Origin: CAXBBB01 sp963815505
GTDB taxonomy: Bacteria; Bacteroidota; Rhodothermia; Rhodothermales; BA12
Reading direction: 5' to 3'
Length of the DNA stretch: 64,000 nt
Assembly: GCA_963815505.1 (NCBI GenBank)
Contig: CAWFGU010000013.1
Span: forward strand, 14,634 to 78,633
This document shows, in pieces, positions 9,542-18,035 of this stretch. Position 1 is the stretch's first letter. Every line of letters begins with the position of its first letter. Position numbers and translations under genes: made by a program. The notes under the pieces were generated by a model that saw nothing but the letters and a program-made list of their open reading frames with translations, searched no databases and was not told where the DNA came from.

Positions 9542-9877
9542 TCAGGCGTATCCGTCTGCGCGCGCGGGCGGACCGCGGTCATTCGGCTGCTCGGAGGCTG
9601 CACTGGCCAGCCTGGCCACGACATCGACGCGCGCATCAGAGGACTCTATCGTTCCGGCGAACGACACGTCGCTGGAAATGAGCGCGGCTAGCGAGACGGC
9701 GCACAGACACGGTCCATGGTCGCTCGCCTGTTCGTGCGCGGCGGTACCTGCGTGATCGAGTCCGTCCGTGTGGGTGCGATGCGAGTGATCGATCTCGTGC
9801 GCAATCGGCGCAGCCACTCCACCAATCCCAAACAGGATCAGAAGCAAAAGGGCAAACGCTGGTCGCTGAGTCGACAT
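9542..9877 (-). CDS. Small His-rich exported protein
   Basis: A 111-residue protein with an N-terminal hydrophobic segment (MSTQRPAFALLLLILFGIGG) followed directly by a histidine-rich stretch (HEIDHSHRTHTDGLDHAG, then HEQASDHGPCLC). This pattern suggests a periplasmic or membrane-anchored metal-binding or metal-sensing peptide, of the kind found next to Zn/Cu-type TonB receptors in Bacteroidota. The start ATG 9877 was chosen because it gives the complete signal-like segment; upstream in-frame sequence is charged and atypical. It lies 130 bases before the TonB receptor on the same strand. I do not recognise a named family with certainty. Confidence 0.65.
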   Translation of the reverse strand: MSTQRPAFALLLLILFGIGGVAAPIAHEIDHSHRTHTDGLDHAGTAAHEQASDHGPCLCAVSLAALISSDVSFAGTIESSDARVDVVARLASAASEQPNDRGPPARADGYA

Positions 9878-9917
9878 AGGGGATGACACGGTGAGGAGAA
9901 CTCCGGGTTTCTTGGAC

Positions 9918-11120
9918 CTACTCGTCTGCCACCACATGTCCGCAAAACTGACTGTCGGCGCCCAAGATCACCCCTCCGCGCCTAAAGCCGACGGCGACCG
10001 GCTCGCCGTGAACGACGAACAGTCCCGTCTGGTACAGGCTCATCTGCTCGTCGTGCGGCAAATCGGCGAAAGCCTGGTAGACCCGTGGGTAAACGGCGTT
10101 TTCGCCCTCTGGACTGCGCTCCATCTGCTCGCCGTTGGGAGCGTAAACGACGACGCTTTTTCCCTCGCGTCCGAAGAACGGCTTTTCGACGTGCTGCTGG
10201 CCCGAAAGCGGCGTGCGCGATGCCTGGAGAAGGTATTCGTGCGGACCCTCGCGCTCCCATACCTCGGCGAGTAGTGCCTTGCTCTGCATCAGCAGCGTGT
10301 AAGGTGGATTGGCGATGGTGACGAGTCGATCGAAAAGCAGGCGTTCGATCCGGCGAAGCAGTTCGGGTTCGTCTTCCACGAGAAACTCCCATGGGATCAG
10401 TTTGACGACAAAATCGCATCGCTGCCACTCATCGCCCGACAGCACGAATACGCCTTCGTCGGCCCACGTTACGTCGTGCAGCGGGGCCAAATGCGTATCG
10501 AATCCGGCTTCCTGGGCGGCAGCGTCCATCACGGCTAGGTTGGCGGTGTCCTCACGCAGTCCGTCGAGGTAGGTAAACAAGACGACGGGTGATCCGTCCT
10601 GAGCAGCCCGGTCCTGCCACAGATCCGCATTGTTGGCCTTCCAGACGCCGAATGCTTGTACTAGGCGTTCGTAAAGCAGATTGAACTGCTTGGACTCATC
10701 TCGCCCGTTGGCTTTGAGCAATGCCCACTGCAGGATGCTCGTCTCAGGCAGCGTGACCGGCGTGTCGGCGTTGAACTCGATCAGGCGCGGCACCTCGCCG
10801 TCGATGCCGCCCGCCAGATCGAAGCGGCCGTAGAGCGGCATGTGGCGCTCGTCCTCCCACGTCAGCCGGATCATCTCGTGCATCGCTTCGGGAATGCCGC
10901 ACTCGGCCATGCGTCCCTGCTCGATGACCGCGTCCGCCGCGTCGACGATCATGTGGTACAGCGTCTCGCCCGCCAGATACAGCCGGTCGACTTCGTCCTC
11001 GGTCACCTGGACCACGTCGGATTGAAAATAGTCGGATGCGCCCTCTTTGGTCAGCCACTCCCAACCGGGAACGGGCACGTCGGTTTGGGTGATGGGCGAC
11101 AGGCGCTCGGTCGTCACCAC
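9918..11120 (-). CDS. Glutathionylspermidine synthase family (YgiC-like) ATP-grasp protein
   Basis: A 400-residue protein of the GSP_synth / YgiC family, an ATP-grasp carbon-nitrogen ligase fold. Typical blocks are LTWEDERHMPLYGRFDLAGG, RLIEFNADTPVTLPETS, KLIPWEFLVEDEPELL, the ATP-grasp core KALLAEVWE, VEKPFFGREGKSVVV and the C-terminal FVVHGEPVAVGFRRG. YgiC homologues lack the amidase half of the bifunctional E. coli Gss and have uncertain substrates. The start was set at GTG 11120 (an adjacent GTG lies at 11117) because a GGAGG lies 8 bases upstream. This leaves only 4 bases after the stop of the YgiB-like lipoprotein gene, indicating translational coupling. Upstream in-frame sequence is antisense-like and was excluded. 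Confidence 0.88.
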   Translation of the reverse strand: MVTTERLSPITQTDVPVPGWEWLTKEGASDYFQSDVVQVTEDEVDRLYLAGETLYHMIVDAADAVIEQGRMAECGIPEAMHEMIRLTWEDERHMPLYGRFDLAGGIDGEVPRLIEFNADTPVTLPETSILQWALLKANGRDESKQFNLLYERLVQAFGVWKANNADLWQDRAAQDGSPVVLFTYLDGLREDTANLAVMDAAAQEAGFDTHLAPLHDVTWADEGVFVLSGDEWQRCDFVVKLIPWEFLVEDEPELLRRIERLLFDRLVTIANPPYTLLMQSKALLAEVWEREGPHEYLLQASRTPLSGQQHVEKPFFGREGKSVVVYAPNGEQMERSPEGENAVYPRVYQAFADLPHDEQMSLYQTGLFVVHGEPVAVGFRRGGVILGADSQFCGHVVADE

Positions 11121-11124
11121 CGGC

Positions 11125-11785
11125 TCAGCCTCCGCGCGACGCTCGGCCGGACGAGTTACCATACCCGCTGCGTCCGCTCTGGCCGGGCCGAGTGCTACGC
11201 GTGGCCGGAGCCGTCGCGCGAGCCCGCATCTGTGTGGCCTGCGACGCCGACGCCGGTGCCAGTCCACGCGACTGCAGGCTGGAAAGCCTGGAGGTCGTCT
11301 GCGGGCGGTTGGCGAGCGTCTGATTGTTCGAGAATGCGGCACGCGGCGCGGCGGCAGAGAAGTTCGAGTAGGCCATCGGACGCCAGACGTTCATCAGGAG
11401 CGAGAGCATCAGCACGTCGCCCAGCCCAAAGCCGCTCTGCCGGACCTGTTGCGGCGGCTCGGCGGGCAGCTTGGAGGCGAACTCAGCCGGATCGGTCAGC
11501 GTCTCGGTCCGCCCGTCGAGGTAGAAGATGACCGTCTTGCTCGGCCCCTCGGTGATCTGCTCGTCGTCGATCACAAAACCCTCGTCCGTCTCGCGGATGA
11601 CGACCGTCACGCCCTGCATCTGCGCGGCCTGCTCGGTCGCGCCCGCATTCCAGTCGTCGTGAGGAGGCGCATCGGTGCCGCACCCGGCGAGCAGTGCGGC
11701 TCCACTCGATCCGAGCAAGCGCCGCGCCGAGCGACAGGTAGCGAGCGGATCGGCCTTCGCCGACGGTTTTGAGCGAAACAGACAT
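11125..11785 (-). CDS. YgiB-like lipoprotein (one-base frameshift in signal peptide)
   Basis: Read from ATG 11785 with one base removed at 11717/11718, the N-terminus becomes MSVSLKTVGEGRSARYLSLG followed by a hydrophobic stretch and the lipobox LLAGC. Without that correction only an alternative TTG start at 11718 opens the mature frame. Length is 3n+1, as expected for one inserted base. The protein (about 219 residues) has an N-terminal folded part, a hydrophobic patch LGDVLMLSLLMNVWRPMAY and a low-complexity Ser/Arg/Gly tail ending SGYGNSSGRASRGG. This resembles E. coli YgiB (DUF1190), whose gene is paired with ygiC. Here too the partner is a YgiC-like ATP-grasp gene, starting 4 bases downstream. 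The YgiB relationship rests on architecture and context. Confidence 0.65.
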
Positions 11786-11860
11786 AGCGGTTGGATGTGC
11801 TACCGGACGTACGACGAGGACAAGATCGCGTTTCGGATCGCGGACTGGGCCGAAAGCAAA

Positions 11861-11891
11861 AACCTGACAGGTCTCGAAGACCTGTCAGGTT
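11861..11891 (-). terminator. Intrinsic terminator after atpG
   Basis: A perfect 13-bp stem AACCTGACAGGTC / GACCTGTCAGGTT with a 5-base loop. Read on the minus strand it is followed by TTTTTG. It lies 25 bases downstream of the atpG stop and ends the long ATP synthase transcript. Related hairpins with a CCTGnCAGG core occur at 32931 and 39337. Confidence 0.85.
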
Positions 11892-11915
11892 TGAACGTGC
11901 GAAGGAAGCCGAATG

Positions 11916-12833
11916 CTACGCGTTCTCGAGCGCGTTGGCACCCGACACGATCTCGATGATCTCGGTCGTGATCGCGCTCTGGCGGGCACGGTTGTAGGTC
12001 AGCTTCAGGTCTTTGAGCAGGTCGTCGGCGTTGTTGGTCGCGTTGTCCATCGCGATCATCCGCGCGCCTTGCTCGGACGCGTTCGACTCGAGAAGTGCAC
12101 GCCATACCTGATAATTCAGATAACGCGGAACGAGTGCGTCCAGAATGGCGGCGGGCCCCGGCTCGAAGATGTATTCGGTCGCTTCGGCGTCGCTCGTCGG
12201 CACGCCTTTGTAGGCGTCTTCCATAACCGGCGTTGCAAACTGCTCGTGCGGGATCGGCAGCAGCGGCTCGGCGACGCGGTTCTGCGAGATCGTGTTCTTG
12301 AACTCATTGTAGACCATCACCACCTCGTCCCACTCATGGGCTTCAAACCCCTGAACGGCGACGTTGACCACGTCCTGAGCCGTCTTCACGTCGAGGCTGT
12401 CGAACGTGCCCCTATAGTCGCCGACCATGCTGTACTTGCGGCGCGAGAAGTGATCGTGGCCTTTGCGACCGACGGCCAGGATCTTGAGTCCGCCCGCTTT
12501 GCGAACGTCCGAGTAGCGCTCGCGAATCGTCTCCTCGGCCGTCTTGATCGCGTTCGTGTTGAAGGCACCAGCCAGCCCGCGATCCGCCGTGACGACGATG
12601 ACCAGGGCGCGCTCGACCGGACGCTCACTAAACAGCGGATGCCCGGTCGCGTCGACTTCGCCCTGCAGGTGCGCGATCACGTCGCGGATTTTGAACGCGT
12701 AAGGGCGCGTCGCAAAGATGCGCTCTTGGGCACGGCGCAGCTTGGCTGCCGCCACCATCTTCATGGCGCGCGTCACCTGCTGCGTGTTCTTTACCCCACC
12801 GATGCGGGTACGAATGTCGCTGAGCGAGGCCAT
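11916..12833 (-). CDS. atpG: ATP synthase F1 subunit gamma
   Basis: A 305-residue subunit gamma, the central rotor stalk of F1. The N-terminal helix begins MASLSDIRTRIGGVKNTQQV and contains TRAMKMVAAAKLRRAQ, the family hallmark; the C-terminal helix ends with RMIAMDNATNNADDLLKDL and YNRARQSAITTEI.EIVSGA, the most conserved segment. It is the last gene of the minus-strand cluster, 57 bases after atpA, and is followed by a strong terminator. The beta and epsilon genes (atpD, atpC), which follow gamma in many bacteria, are absent here, as is usual in Bacteroidota where atpDC is a separate locus. Confidence 0.97.
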   Translation of the reverse strand: MASLSDIRTRIGGVKNTQQVTRAMKMVAAAKLRRAQERIFATRPYAFKIRDVIAHLQGEVDATGHPLFSERPVERALVIVVTADRGLAGAFNTNAIKTAEETIRERYSDVRKAGGLKILAVGRKGHDHFSRRKYSMVGDYRGTFDSLDVKTAQDVVNVAVQGFEAHEWDEVVMVYNEFKNTISQNRVAEPLLPIPHEQFATPVMEDAYKGVPTSDAEATEYIFEPGPAAILDALVPRYLNYQVWRALLESNASEQGARMIAMDNATNNADDLLKDLKLTYNRARQSAITTEIIEIVSGANALENA

Positions 12834-12890
12834 GCAAGTGGGGGAGTTTATCTATCTGTTTGTCGTCGCGAGGACGTAGGTCGCGGCGAT

Positions 12891-14510
12891 TTACGCTTCG
12901 ACGGCGGGGGCCATTTGGGTGACGAGCGTTTCGGCCATCTGCTTCAACGTAGCCGCCGCGTCGTCGGTCATCGCGCCCTTGCGGAGCGTCGCAAGCGTTT
13001 CGGGGCTGCGGGCTTCGAGCATCTGCAAGAACTCCTTCTCGAAGGCGCGCACCTGATCGACCGGCACGTCGTCGATGTAGCCTTGGGTAGCGACGTAGAT
13101 GATCGCGACCTGGTTTTCGACGGCGAACGGCTGATACTGGCCCTGCTTGAGAATCTCGACCAACCGGGCACCGCGCGTCAACTGGCGCTGCGTGGCGGCG
13201 TCGAGGTCGGATCCGAACTTGGAGAACGCCTCCAGCTCGCGGTACTGAGCGAGGTCGAGGCGGAGCGATCCCGAAACCTTCTTCATCGACTTGATCTGCG
13301 CCGATCCGCCGACTCGGCTGACCGAGATACCGACGTTGATGGCCGGGCGGACGCCTGCGTTGAAGAGGTTCGACTCGAGGAAGATCTGACCGTCCGTGAT
13401 CGAGATGACGTTGGTCGGGATGTATGCCGACACGTCGCCCGCCTGCGTTTCGATGACCGGCAGCGCCGTCAGCGATCCGCCGCCCTTGACGATGGGACGC
13501 AGGCTCTCGGGTAGGTCGTTCATCCGCGAGGCGACACCGTCGTCGGCGATCATCTTGGCGGCGCGCTCCAGGAGGCGGCTGTGGAGGTAGAACACGTCGC
13601 CGGGGTAGGCTTCGCGGCCCGGAGGACGGCGCAGCAAGAGCGACAGTTCGCGGTAGGCGACGGCCTGCTTGGAGAGGTCGTCGTAGATGACCAAAGCGTG
13701 GCGGCCCGTGTCGCGGAAGAATTCGCCGATGCACGCGCCTGCAAACGGAGCGATGAACTGGAGCGGTGCCGGGTCGCTCGCCGGAGCGTTGACGATGACC
13801 GTGTAGTCCATCGCGCCGTTCTCTTCCAACGCGCGACGCACCTGCGCAACCGTCGACGACTTCTGACCGATGGCGACGTAAATGCAGAAGACGGGCTTGT
13901 CGAGGTTGTTGCCCTCGGCGTCCTTGGCGTGCGTACGCTTCTGGTTGATGATCGTGTCGATCAAGACGGCCGTCTTACCCGTCTGGCGGTCGCCGATGAC
14001 GAGTTCGCGCTGGCCGCGTCCGATCGGGATCATGGCGTCGATGGCCTTGATACCCGTCTGAATCGGCTCGGTAACGGGCTGGCGGTAGATCACGCCCGGC
14101 GCCTTGCGCTCGAGCGGCATCTCATAGGTCGGCTCGGCGATGGGGCCGTTGCCGTCCATCGGGCGGCCGAGCGGATCGATGACACGGCCCAGCATCGAGT
14201 CGCCGACCGAGATCGAGGCGATGTTCTTGGTGCGGCGGGCTTCGTCGCCTTCGCGCACTTCGTCCGCGTTGTTGAAGAGGACCGCGCCGACGTTGTCCTC
14301 TTCCAAGTTGAGCACCATGCCGGTCGCGCCGGACGAGGGAAACTCGATCAGTTCGCCTGCCTGCACGTTCGACAGGCCGTAGAGACGTGCGATGCCGTCG
14401 CCGATCTGGAGGACGGTGCCGACTTCGTAAACGCCGGTTTCGGACGTGAAGCCGCCCAACTCACGCTGGATGACCGAGGTGACTTCGTCGGGGCGGATTG
14501 CGGATGCCAT
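12891..14510 (-). CDS. atpA: ATP synthase F1 subunit alpha
   Basis: A 539-residue alpha subunit with the non-catalytic nucleotide site. The Walker A motif GDRQTGKTAVLIDTI lies near residue 171, followed by YVAIGQKSSTVAQV, the Walker B region HALVIYDDLSKQAVAYR and the family signature PAINVGISVSRVGGSAQIK. N-terminal VGDGIARLYGL is the typical beta-barrel segment. It is full length with no frameshift. The start ATG 14510 is preceded by AGGAGG (as CCTCCT on the plus strand at 14516-14521). It lies 37 bases after atpH and 57 bases before atpG. Confidence 0.98.
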   Translation of the reverse strand: MASAIRPDEVTSVIQRELGGFTSETGVYEVGTVLQIGDGIARLYGLSNVQAGELIEFPSSGATGMVLNLEEDNVGAVLFNNADEVREGDEARRTKNIASISVGDSMLGRVIDPLGRPMDGNGPIAEPTYEMPLERKAPGVIYRQPVTEPIQTGIKAIDAMIPIGRGQRELVIGDRQTGKTAVLIDTIINQKRTHAKDAEGNNLDKPVFCIYVAIGQKSSTVAQVRRALEENGAMDYTVIVNAPASDPAPLQFIAPFAGACIGEFFRDTGRHALVIYDDLSKQAVAYRELSLLLRRPPGREAYPGDVFYLHSRLLERAAKMIADDGVASRMNDLPESLRPIVKGGGSLTALPVIETQAGDVSAYIPTNVISITDGQIFLESNLFNAGVRPAINVGISVSRVGGSAQIKSMKKVSGSLRLDLAQYRELEAFSKFGSDLDAATQRQLTRGARLVEILKQGQYQPFAVENQVAIIYVATQGYIDDVPVDQVRAFEKEFLQMLEARSPETLATLRKGAMTDDAAATLKQMAETLVTQMAPAVEA

Positions 14511-14547
14511 AGCTAGGAGGAAAAGTCGGCCGAAGCCGGAGGTATGC

Positions 14548-15108
14548 TTAGTTAAGGACGGTAGTCGACACGGCAGGCTGGGCGAATCGTTCGCGCAGCG
14601 TCTGCAGCTGGTGGCGGACGCTTCCGTCGTAGACCGTATCGCCCAGTCGGACGATCATGCCGCCGATCAGGTCGCCATCGACCTGCGTCTCGAGCCGCAC
14701 GTTGCCGCCGGTCTGAGCGGCGAGCGCCTTCTGCAACTGAGCCGATTCGTCGGGAGCCAACGTCTTGGCCGTGCGCACCTGGGCGACGACAATGTTCTGC
14801 TGCTCATCGCGCATCGACTGATACGCCTCGACGACGCCGGGAATGTCTTCGATTCGGTCCTTGTCGATCAGCAGCGAAAGGAACGTGTCCATCAACTCGT
14901 TGACCTTGCCCGAGAACAGGCTCGTCAGGATGGCCTGTTTCTTCTCACGCGAGACGACCGGGCTCTCCATCACACGCCGCAAATCGGGCGAGTGGCCCAA
15001 CGTGTCGCGCATCAGTTCGACATCGGCATCGACGGCGGCGACGTGACCAGTCTGATCGGCCTGCGCATAGAGCGCCTGTGCGTAGCGGCGGGCAACGGGA
15101 GTCGTCAT
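14548..15108 (-). CDS. atpH: ATP synthase F1 subunit delta
   Basis: A 186-residue delta (OSCP-like) subunit connecting F1 to the peripheral stalk. The N-terminal helical domain starts TPVARRYAQALYAQADQ, and the mid-section LRRVMESPVVSREKKQAIL is typical. The C-terminal part contains TQVDGDLIGGMIVRLGDTVYDGSVRHQL, the most conserved stretch of the family. It sits between atpF and atpA on the same strand, in the standard order, with 73 bases separating it from the end of atpF. Confidence 0.96.
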   Translation of the reverse strand: MTTPVARRYAQALYAQADQTGHVAAVDADVELMRDTLGHSPDLRRVMESPVVSREKKQAILTSLFSGKVNELMDTFLSLLIDKDRIEDIPGVVEAYQSMRDEQQNIVVAQVRTAKTLAPDESAQLQKALAAQTGGNVRLETQVDGDLIGGMIVRLGDTVYDGSVRHQLQTLRERFAQPAVSTTVLN

Positions 15109-15181
15109 GCGGCAGTCGTCGGCGAGGGATGAACCGCTACCGGATCAAGGGACGGAGCGGCAAAAGGAAAGGGCGACCGCC

Positions 15182-15803
15182 CTAGTTGCGGGGGAGCGTA
15201 TCGATGAACTGATCGACCAAACGGCGCTGCTCGGTAGCGTCGAGCTTCTCGCGCAAGATCTTCTCGGCCGCCGTAATGGCGAGACCGGCGACTTCGGCGC
15301 GGAGTTCGCCCAGGGCCGACTGCTTTTGGCGTTCAATGTCGGCTTCGGCAGACGCCAGACGATCGGCGATGCGCTGATCGGCTTGGGCACGCAGATCGGC
15401 GGCGGTGCGCTCGGCAGCTTCGCGCGCTTCACGCAGGATCTGCGTGGCTTGAGCCTCGGCCTGGCGACGGGCTTTCTCGTTATCGGCCTGGATCGCCTTG
15501 GCTTCGGCCAGCGCTTTCTCGGCTTGCGAGAGCGAGTCCTCGATGTTGCGCTCACGATCTTCGAGCGCCTTGGAGATCGGCCCCCACGCATACTTGCTCA
15601 GAATGAACACCACGAGACCCGAACGTGATCAGCGTGAAGATCAGCAGGCCCGGCTTGGGCTGGAGCAGTCCGGGGACCGGCTTCTCGTAGGTGGATTCGG
15701 CGCTGTATGCTTCCTGGCCAGCTACCTGCGGCGCGTCGGCGACGAAGGCAACAGGGCGGGCAGGAGCATCTCCGGTCGGAAACGTAAAGAGCAGCGTCGA
15801 CAT
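15182..15803 (-). CDS. atpF: ATP synthase F0 subunit b (one-base frameshift in the sequence)
   Basis: The peripheral-stalk b subunit, about 206 residues when one extra base is removed at about 15617. Before the break the frame reads PGLLIFTLITFG and then turns into nonsense; after deletion it reads ITFGLVVFILSKYAWGPI, the expected single transmembrane helix followed by ISKALEDRERNIEDSLSQAEKAL and the long charged coiled coil. The length is 3n+1. The protein has an N-terminal extension of about 50 residues (MSTLLFTFPTGDAPARPVAF...) before the membrane helix, longer than E. coli b. As atpF is needed for a working enzyme and all neighbours are intact, an error in the consensus sequence is more likely than loss of function. 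Confidence 0.92.
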
Positions 15804-15935
15804 CGTCGGCCAGTCGGGTTGGAGGCGAGTCGGCCTGAGCGCAGAGCGCCGTCGGCCTGAAAAAGGTGCGGGGCAATCCCCCGCGGGACGCTACCGCCCA
15901 GCCCTTTCGAGCCAAGCGGCAGCCGGGCGTTCGCC

Positions 15936-16166
15936 TTAGATGACGAAGAAGAACACCAGCGAGAACACGAGCGCGATGATCGCCACGCCTTCGATGAAGG
16001 CCGCGAGGATGATGGCCGTGCCACGCAAATCGTTGGCGGCTTCGGGCTGGCGGGCGATGCCTTCGAGGGCCGAAGAAGCAAGGCGACCGATGCCCATTCC
16101 GGCACCGAGAGTAGCACCTAAGAGGCCGAGTCCGGCGGCGAGGAAGGCAAAAGCTGTACTGTCCAT
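15936..16166 (-). CDS. atpE: ATP synthase F0 subunit c
   Basis: A 76-residue proteolipid forming the rotor ring. Two hydrophobic helices flank the conserved polar loop ARQPEA (residues 38-43). The ion-binding carboxylate is Glu59 in FIEGVAII. The Na+-type signature (a Gln in helix 1 together with Glu-Ser in helix 2) is not evident, so proton coupling is the default inference. The glycine-rich first helix (LGATLGAGMGIG) is intact. It lies between atpB and atpF in the standard order. Confidence 0.96.
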   Translation of the reverse strand: MDSTAFAFLAAGLGLLGATLGAGMGIGRLASSALEGIARQPEAANDLRGTAIILAAFIEGVAIIALVFSLVFFFVI

Positions 16167-16293
16167 TTCAGTGGAGCGAGGTTTGGGGTGTGGAAGACGG
16201 GTAAGATGCCCTACTAAGGGCGAAGTTGGCTTGCGAGCGCCGTGGAGATGGCGCTAAAACGTGACCGATTTGGTGCACTCTCCGAGCACGAAG

Positions 16294-17628
16294 TCAGGCA
16301 ACGGCAGCCTGCTTCTTCTCGGGATGATTGGGCGTGGCGGAAAGGTAGTCGGCGAGGTGATGCTCGCCCTGCTGCAGCGCGCCGTCGCCATGCGGGATGC
16401 GGTTGTGGCCCGCTGCGTCGCCGACCGATTCGTGGTCGTGATGTTCGTGCTCCTCGGCTGCCATGCCGATGAAGACAGCCGAGAGCATCGTAAAGATGTA
16501 CGCCTGCACAAAACTCACCATAATCTTGAGCAGGTAGACGAAGATCGTAATCGCGATGGCGACCGGTGCCGCCAGTCCGCCCACGAGCGGGCTAATGCGA
16601 GCCGAGAAGATGAAAATGAGGCCGATGATCGACACGATCACCAAGTGGCCCGACACCATGTTGCCAAACAAACGGAAGGCCAGAGCGAGCGGCTTGGTGA
16701 ACAGGCCGACAAACTCGATGGGCACGAGGATCGGCTTGACGAAGCCCGGCACGCCCGGGGGATTGAAGATGTGCATCCAATAGTCCTTGGTGCCCGCCAG
16801 CTGCGTCACGAAGAACGTGAACAAAGCCAGCGCCGCCGTCACCATGATGTGTGAGGTCGCCGTGACGCCCAGCGGGATTAGCCCGAGCAGGTTGCCGATC
16901 AGGATGAAGAAGAACGCGCTCAGCAGGTAGGGCAGATACTTACGATACTTGACGCCGATCGATGGCTTGGCGATGTCGTCGCGGACGAAGACGATGATCG
17001 TCTCGATCATGTTTTGCCATACGCCACGCGGAGCCGTGCTGCTGCCGATCCCTTTCTTGTACTTACTCGCCATGCTCAGCCCGATCCACAGCACGAGCAG
17101 GGCCGAGAGGAAGACGAACAGCAACTGCCGCGTGATCGAGAAGTCGATCAAGATCTCGCCGCCTTCGACGTACGAGACCGGGAAATAGTAGTGCATGTGA
17201 GCACCGACGATCTCGTTGACCTGCGCCGGAGTCGCCCGCGTGATGACGCCCGTGTTGGCTGCGTCTTCCTGCCCGTCGACGAGCGTTTCGGCGGCTTCGG
17301 TATCCGTAACGCCATCGCCCAACAGAACCGATGCAGATTTTTCGATACCGTTCGCGGTGAGCGTGATCGGCCCGAGCGTGTAGTCGCCGCTGCGCAGCGC
17401 GCTTTCGGTCGACCAGAACGTATCGAAGCCCAGCGAGCCATCGGCACGGCGGACGAGAAAGAGGCGCGGAAGCTCGAACTTGCCGTTGCCGTAGTCGAAG
17501 TAGTTGCCGTCCGCCGAGTGGCCGACTGCGTCGGGGTCGCCGCCTGCACCGTCGGCAGCCAGAAGCGGGGCCGGGGCGAGCAGCATCAGGAGCAGCAGAG
17601 CCGCGCGGCGGAGCAGAGGAGCAGACAT
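16294..17628 (-). CDS. atpB: ATP synthase F0 subunit a, with long N-terminus and His-rich tail
   Basis: A 444-residue a subunit that forms the ion half-channels. After a signal-like segment (MSAPLLRRAALLLLMLLAPAPLLA) there is a periplasmic extension of about 120 residues typical of Bacteroidota. The core carries NMIETIIVFVRDDIAKPSIG and the essential arginine in LALAFRLFGNMVSGHL; the last helix is SFVQAYIFTMLSAVFIGMA. The family normally ends soon after (AAEEH...), but here the protein continues about 50 residues with many histidines (EEHEHHDHESVGDAAGHN, then HGDG and GEHHLADYL). The tail is in frame and uninterrupted. It is first of the F0F1 structural genes, 20 bases after a small membrane protein gene. 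Confidence 0.96.
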   Translation of the reverse strand: MSAPLLRRAALLLLMLLAPAPLLAADGAGGDPDAVGHSADGNYFDYGNGKFELPRLFLVRRADGSLGFDTFWSTESALRSGDYTLGPITLTANGIEKSASVLLGDGVTDTEAAETLVDGQEDAANTGVITRATPAQVNEIVGAHMHYYFPVSYVEGGEILIDFSITRQLLFVFLSALLVLWIGLSMASKYKKGIGSSTAPRGVWQNMIETIIVFVRDDIAKPSIGVKYRKYLPYLLSAFFFILIGNLLGLIPLGVTATSHIMVTAALALFTFFVTQLAGTKDYWMHIFNPPGVPGFVKPILVPIEFVGLFTKPLALAFRLFGNMVSGHLVIVSIIGLIFIFSARISPLVGGLAAPVAIAITIFVYLLKIMVSFVQAYIFTMLSAVFIGMAAEEHEHHDHESVGDAAGHNRIPHGDGALQQGEHHLADYLSATPNHPEKKQAAVA

Positions 17629-17648
17629 CGGGTCGGAGAGAATCAGAG

Positions 17649-17948
17649 TCAGGAAGCGCGGCGCAGCTGCCGGAGCGTGAGCAGGGTTTCGGCCGTCATG
17701 CCGAGCAGTACGAACGCGGCCATCGTGACGGCAAACGCGACGGGCTGGGGCGGCGTGAACGCGAACAGCACCAGAGCCGTCAGCGCCAGCGTGAGCACCA
17801 TCCGCACCATCAGGCCGCCGACGAACGTCGCCATGAACGCAACGCCTTCCTGCCGGGCCGACCGAAGCGCCGTCACGACTGCCAGAAACGCGTACAGCAC
17901 GCCGATGCCGACGGCAGGTGCGATGCTAACCCAGAGCGGTGACGACAT
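17649..17948 (-). CDS. Small membrane protein of the ATP synthase cluster
   Basis: A 99-residue protein with three or four predicted membrane helices (SIAPAVGIGVLYAFLAVVTAL, FMATFVGGLMVRMVLTLALTALVLFAF, VAFAVTMAAFVLLGMTAE). It lies between the atpZ-like gene and atpB on the same strand, where small AtpI/AtpR-type assembly factors are found in other bacteria. I do not recognise its family. The position suggests a role in assembly of the c-ring or ion supply to F0, as inferred for AtpI-like proteins. Confidence 0.7.
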   Translation of the reverse strand: MSSPLWVSIAPAVGIGVLYAFLAVVTALRSARQEGVAFMATFVGGLMVRMVLTLALTALVLFAFTPPQPVAFAVTMAAFVLLGMTAETLLTLRQLRRAS

Positions 17949-18035
17949 GGAACGGCGTTTCGTAGAAGAACGCCAAACTACGCGCAGCTACGTGAGCGCG
18001 TCCGCAAGACCCATTGAAATGCAAGTGAACGCATC

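Noticed and set aside
11913..14516. Long plus-strand open frames opposite atpG and atpA
   Set aside because: They mirror the coding strand's GC bias; the minus strand encodes unmistakable ATP synthase subunits.
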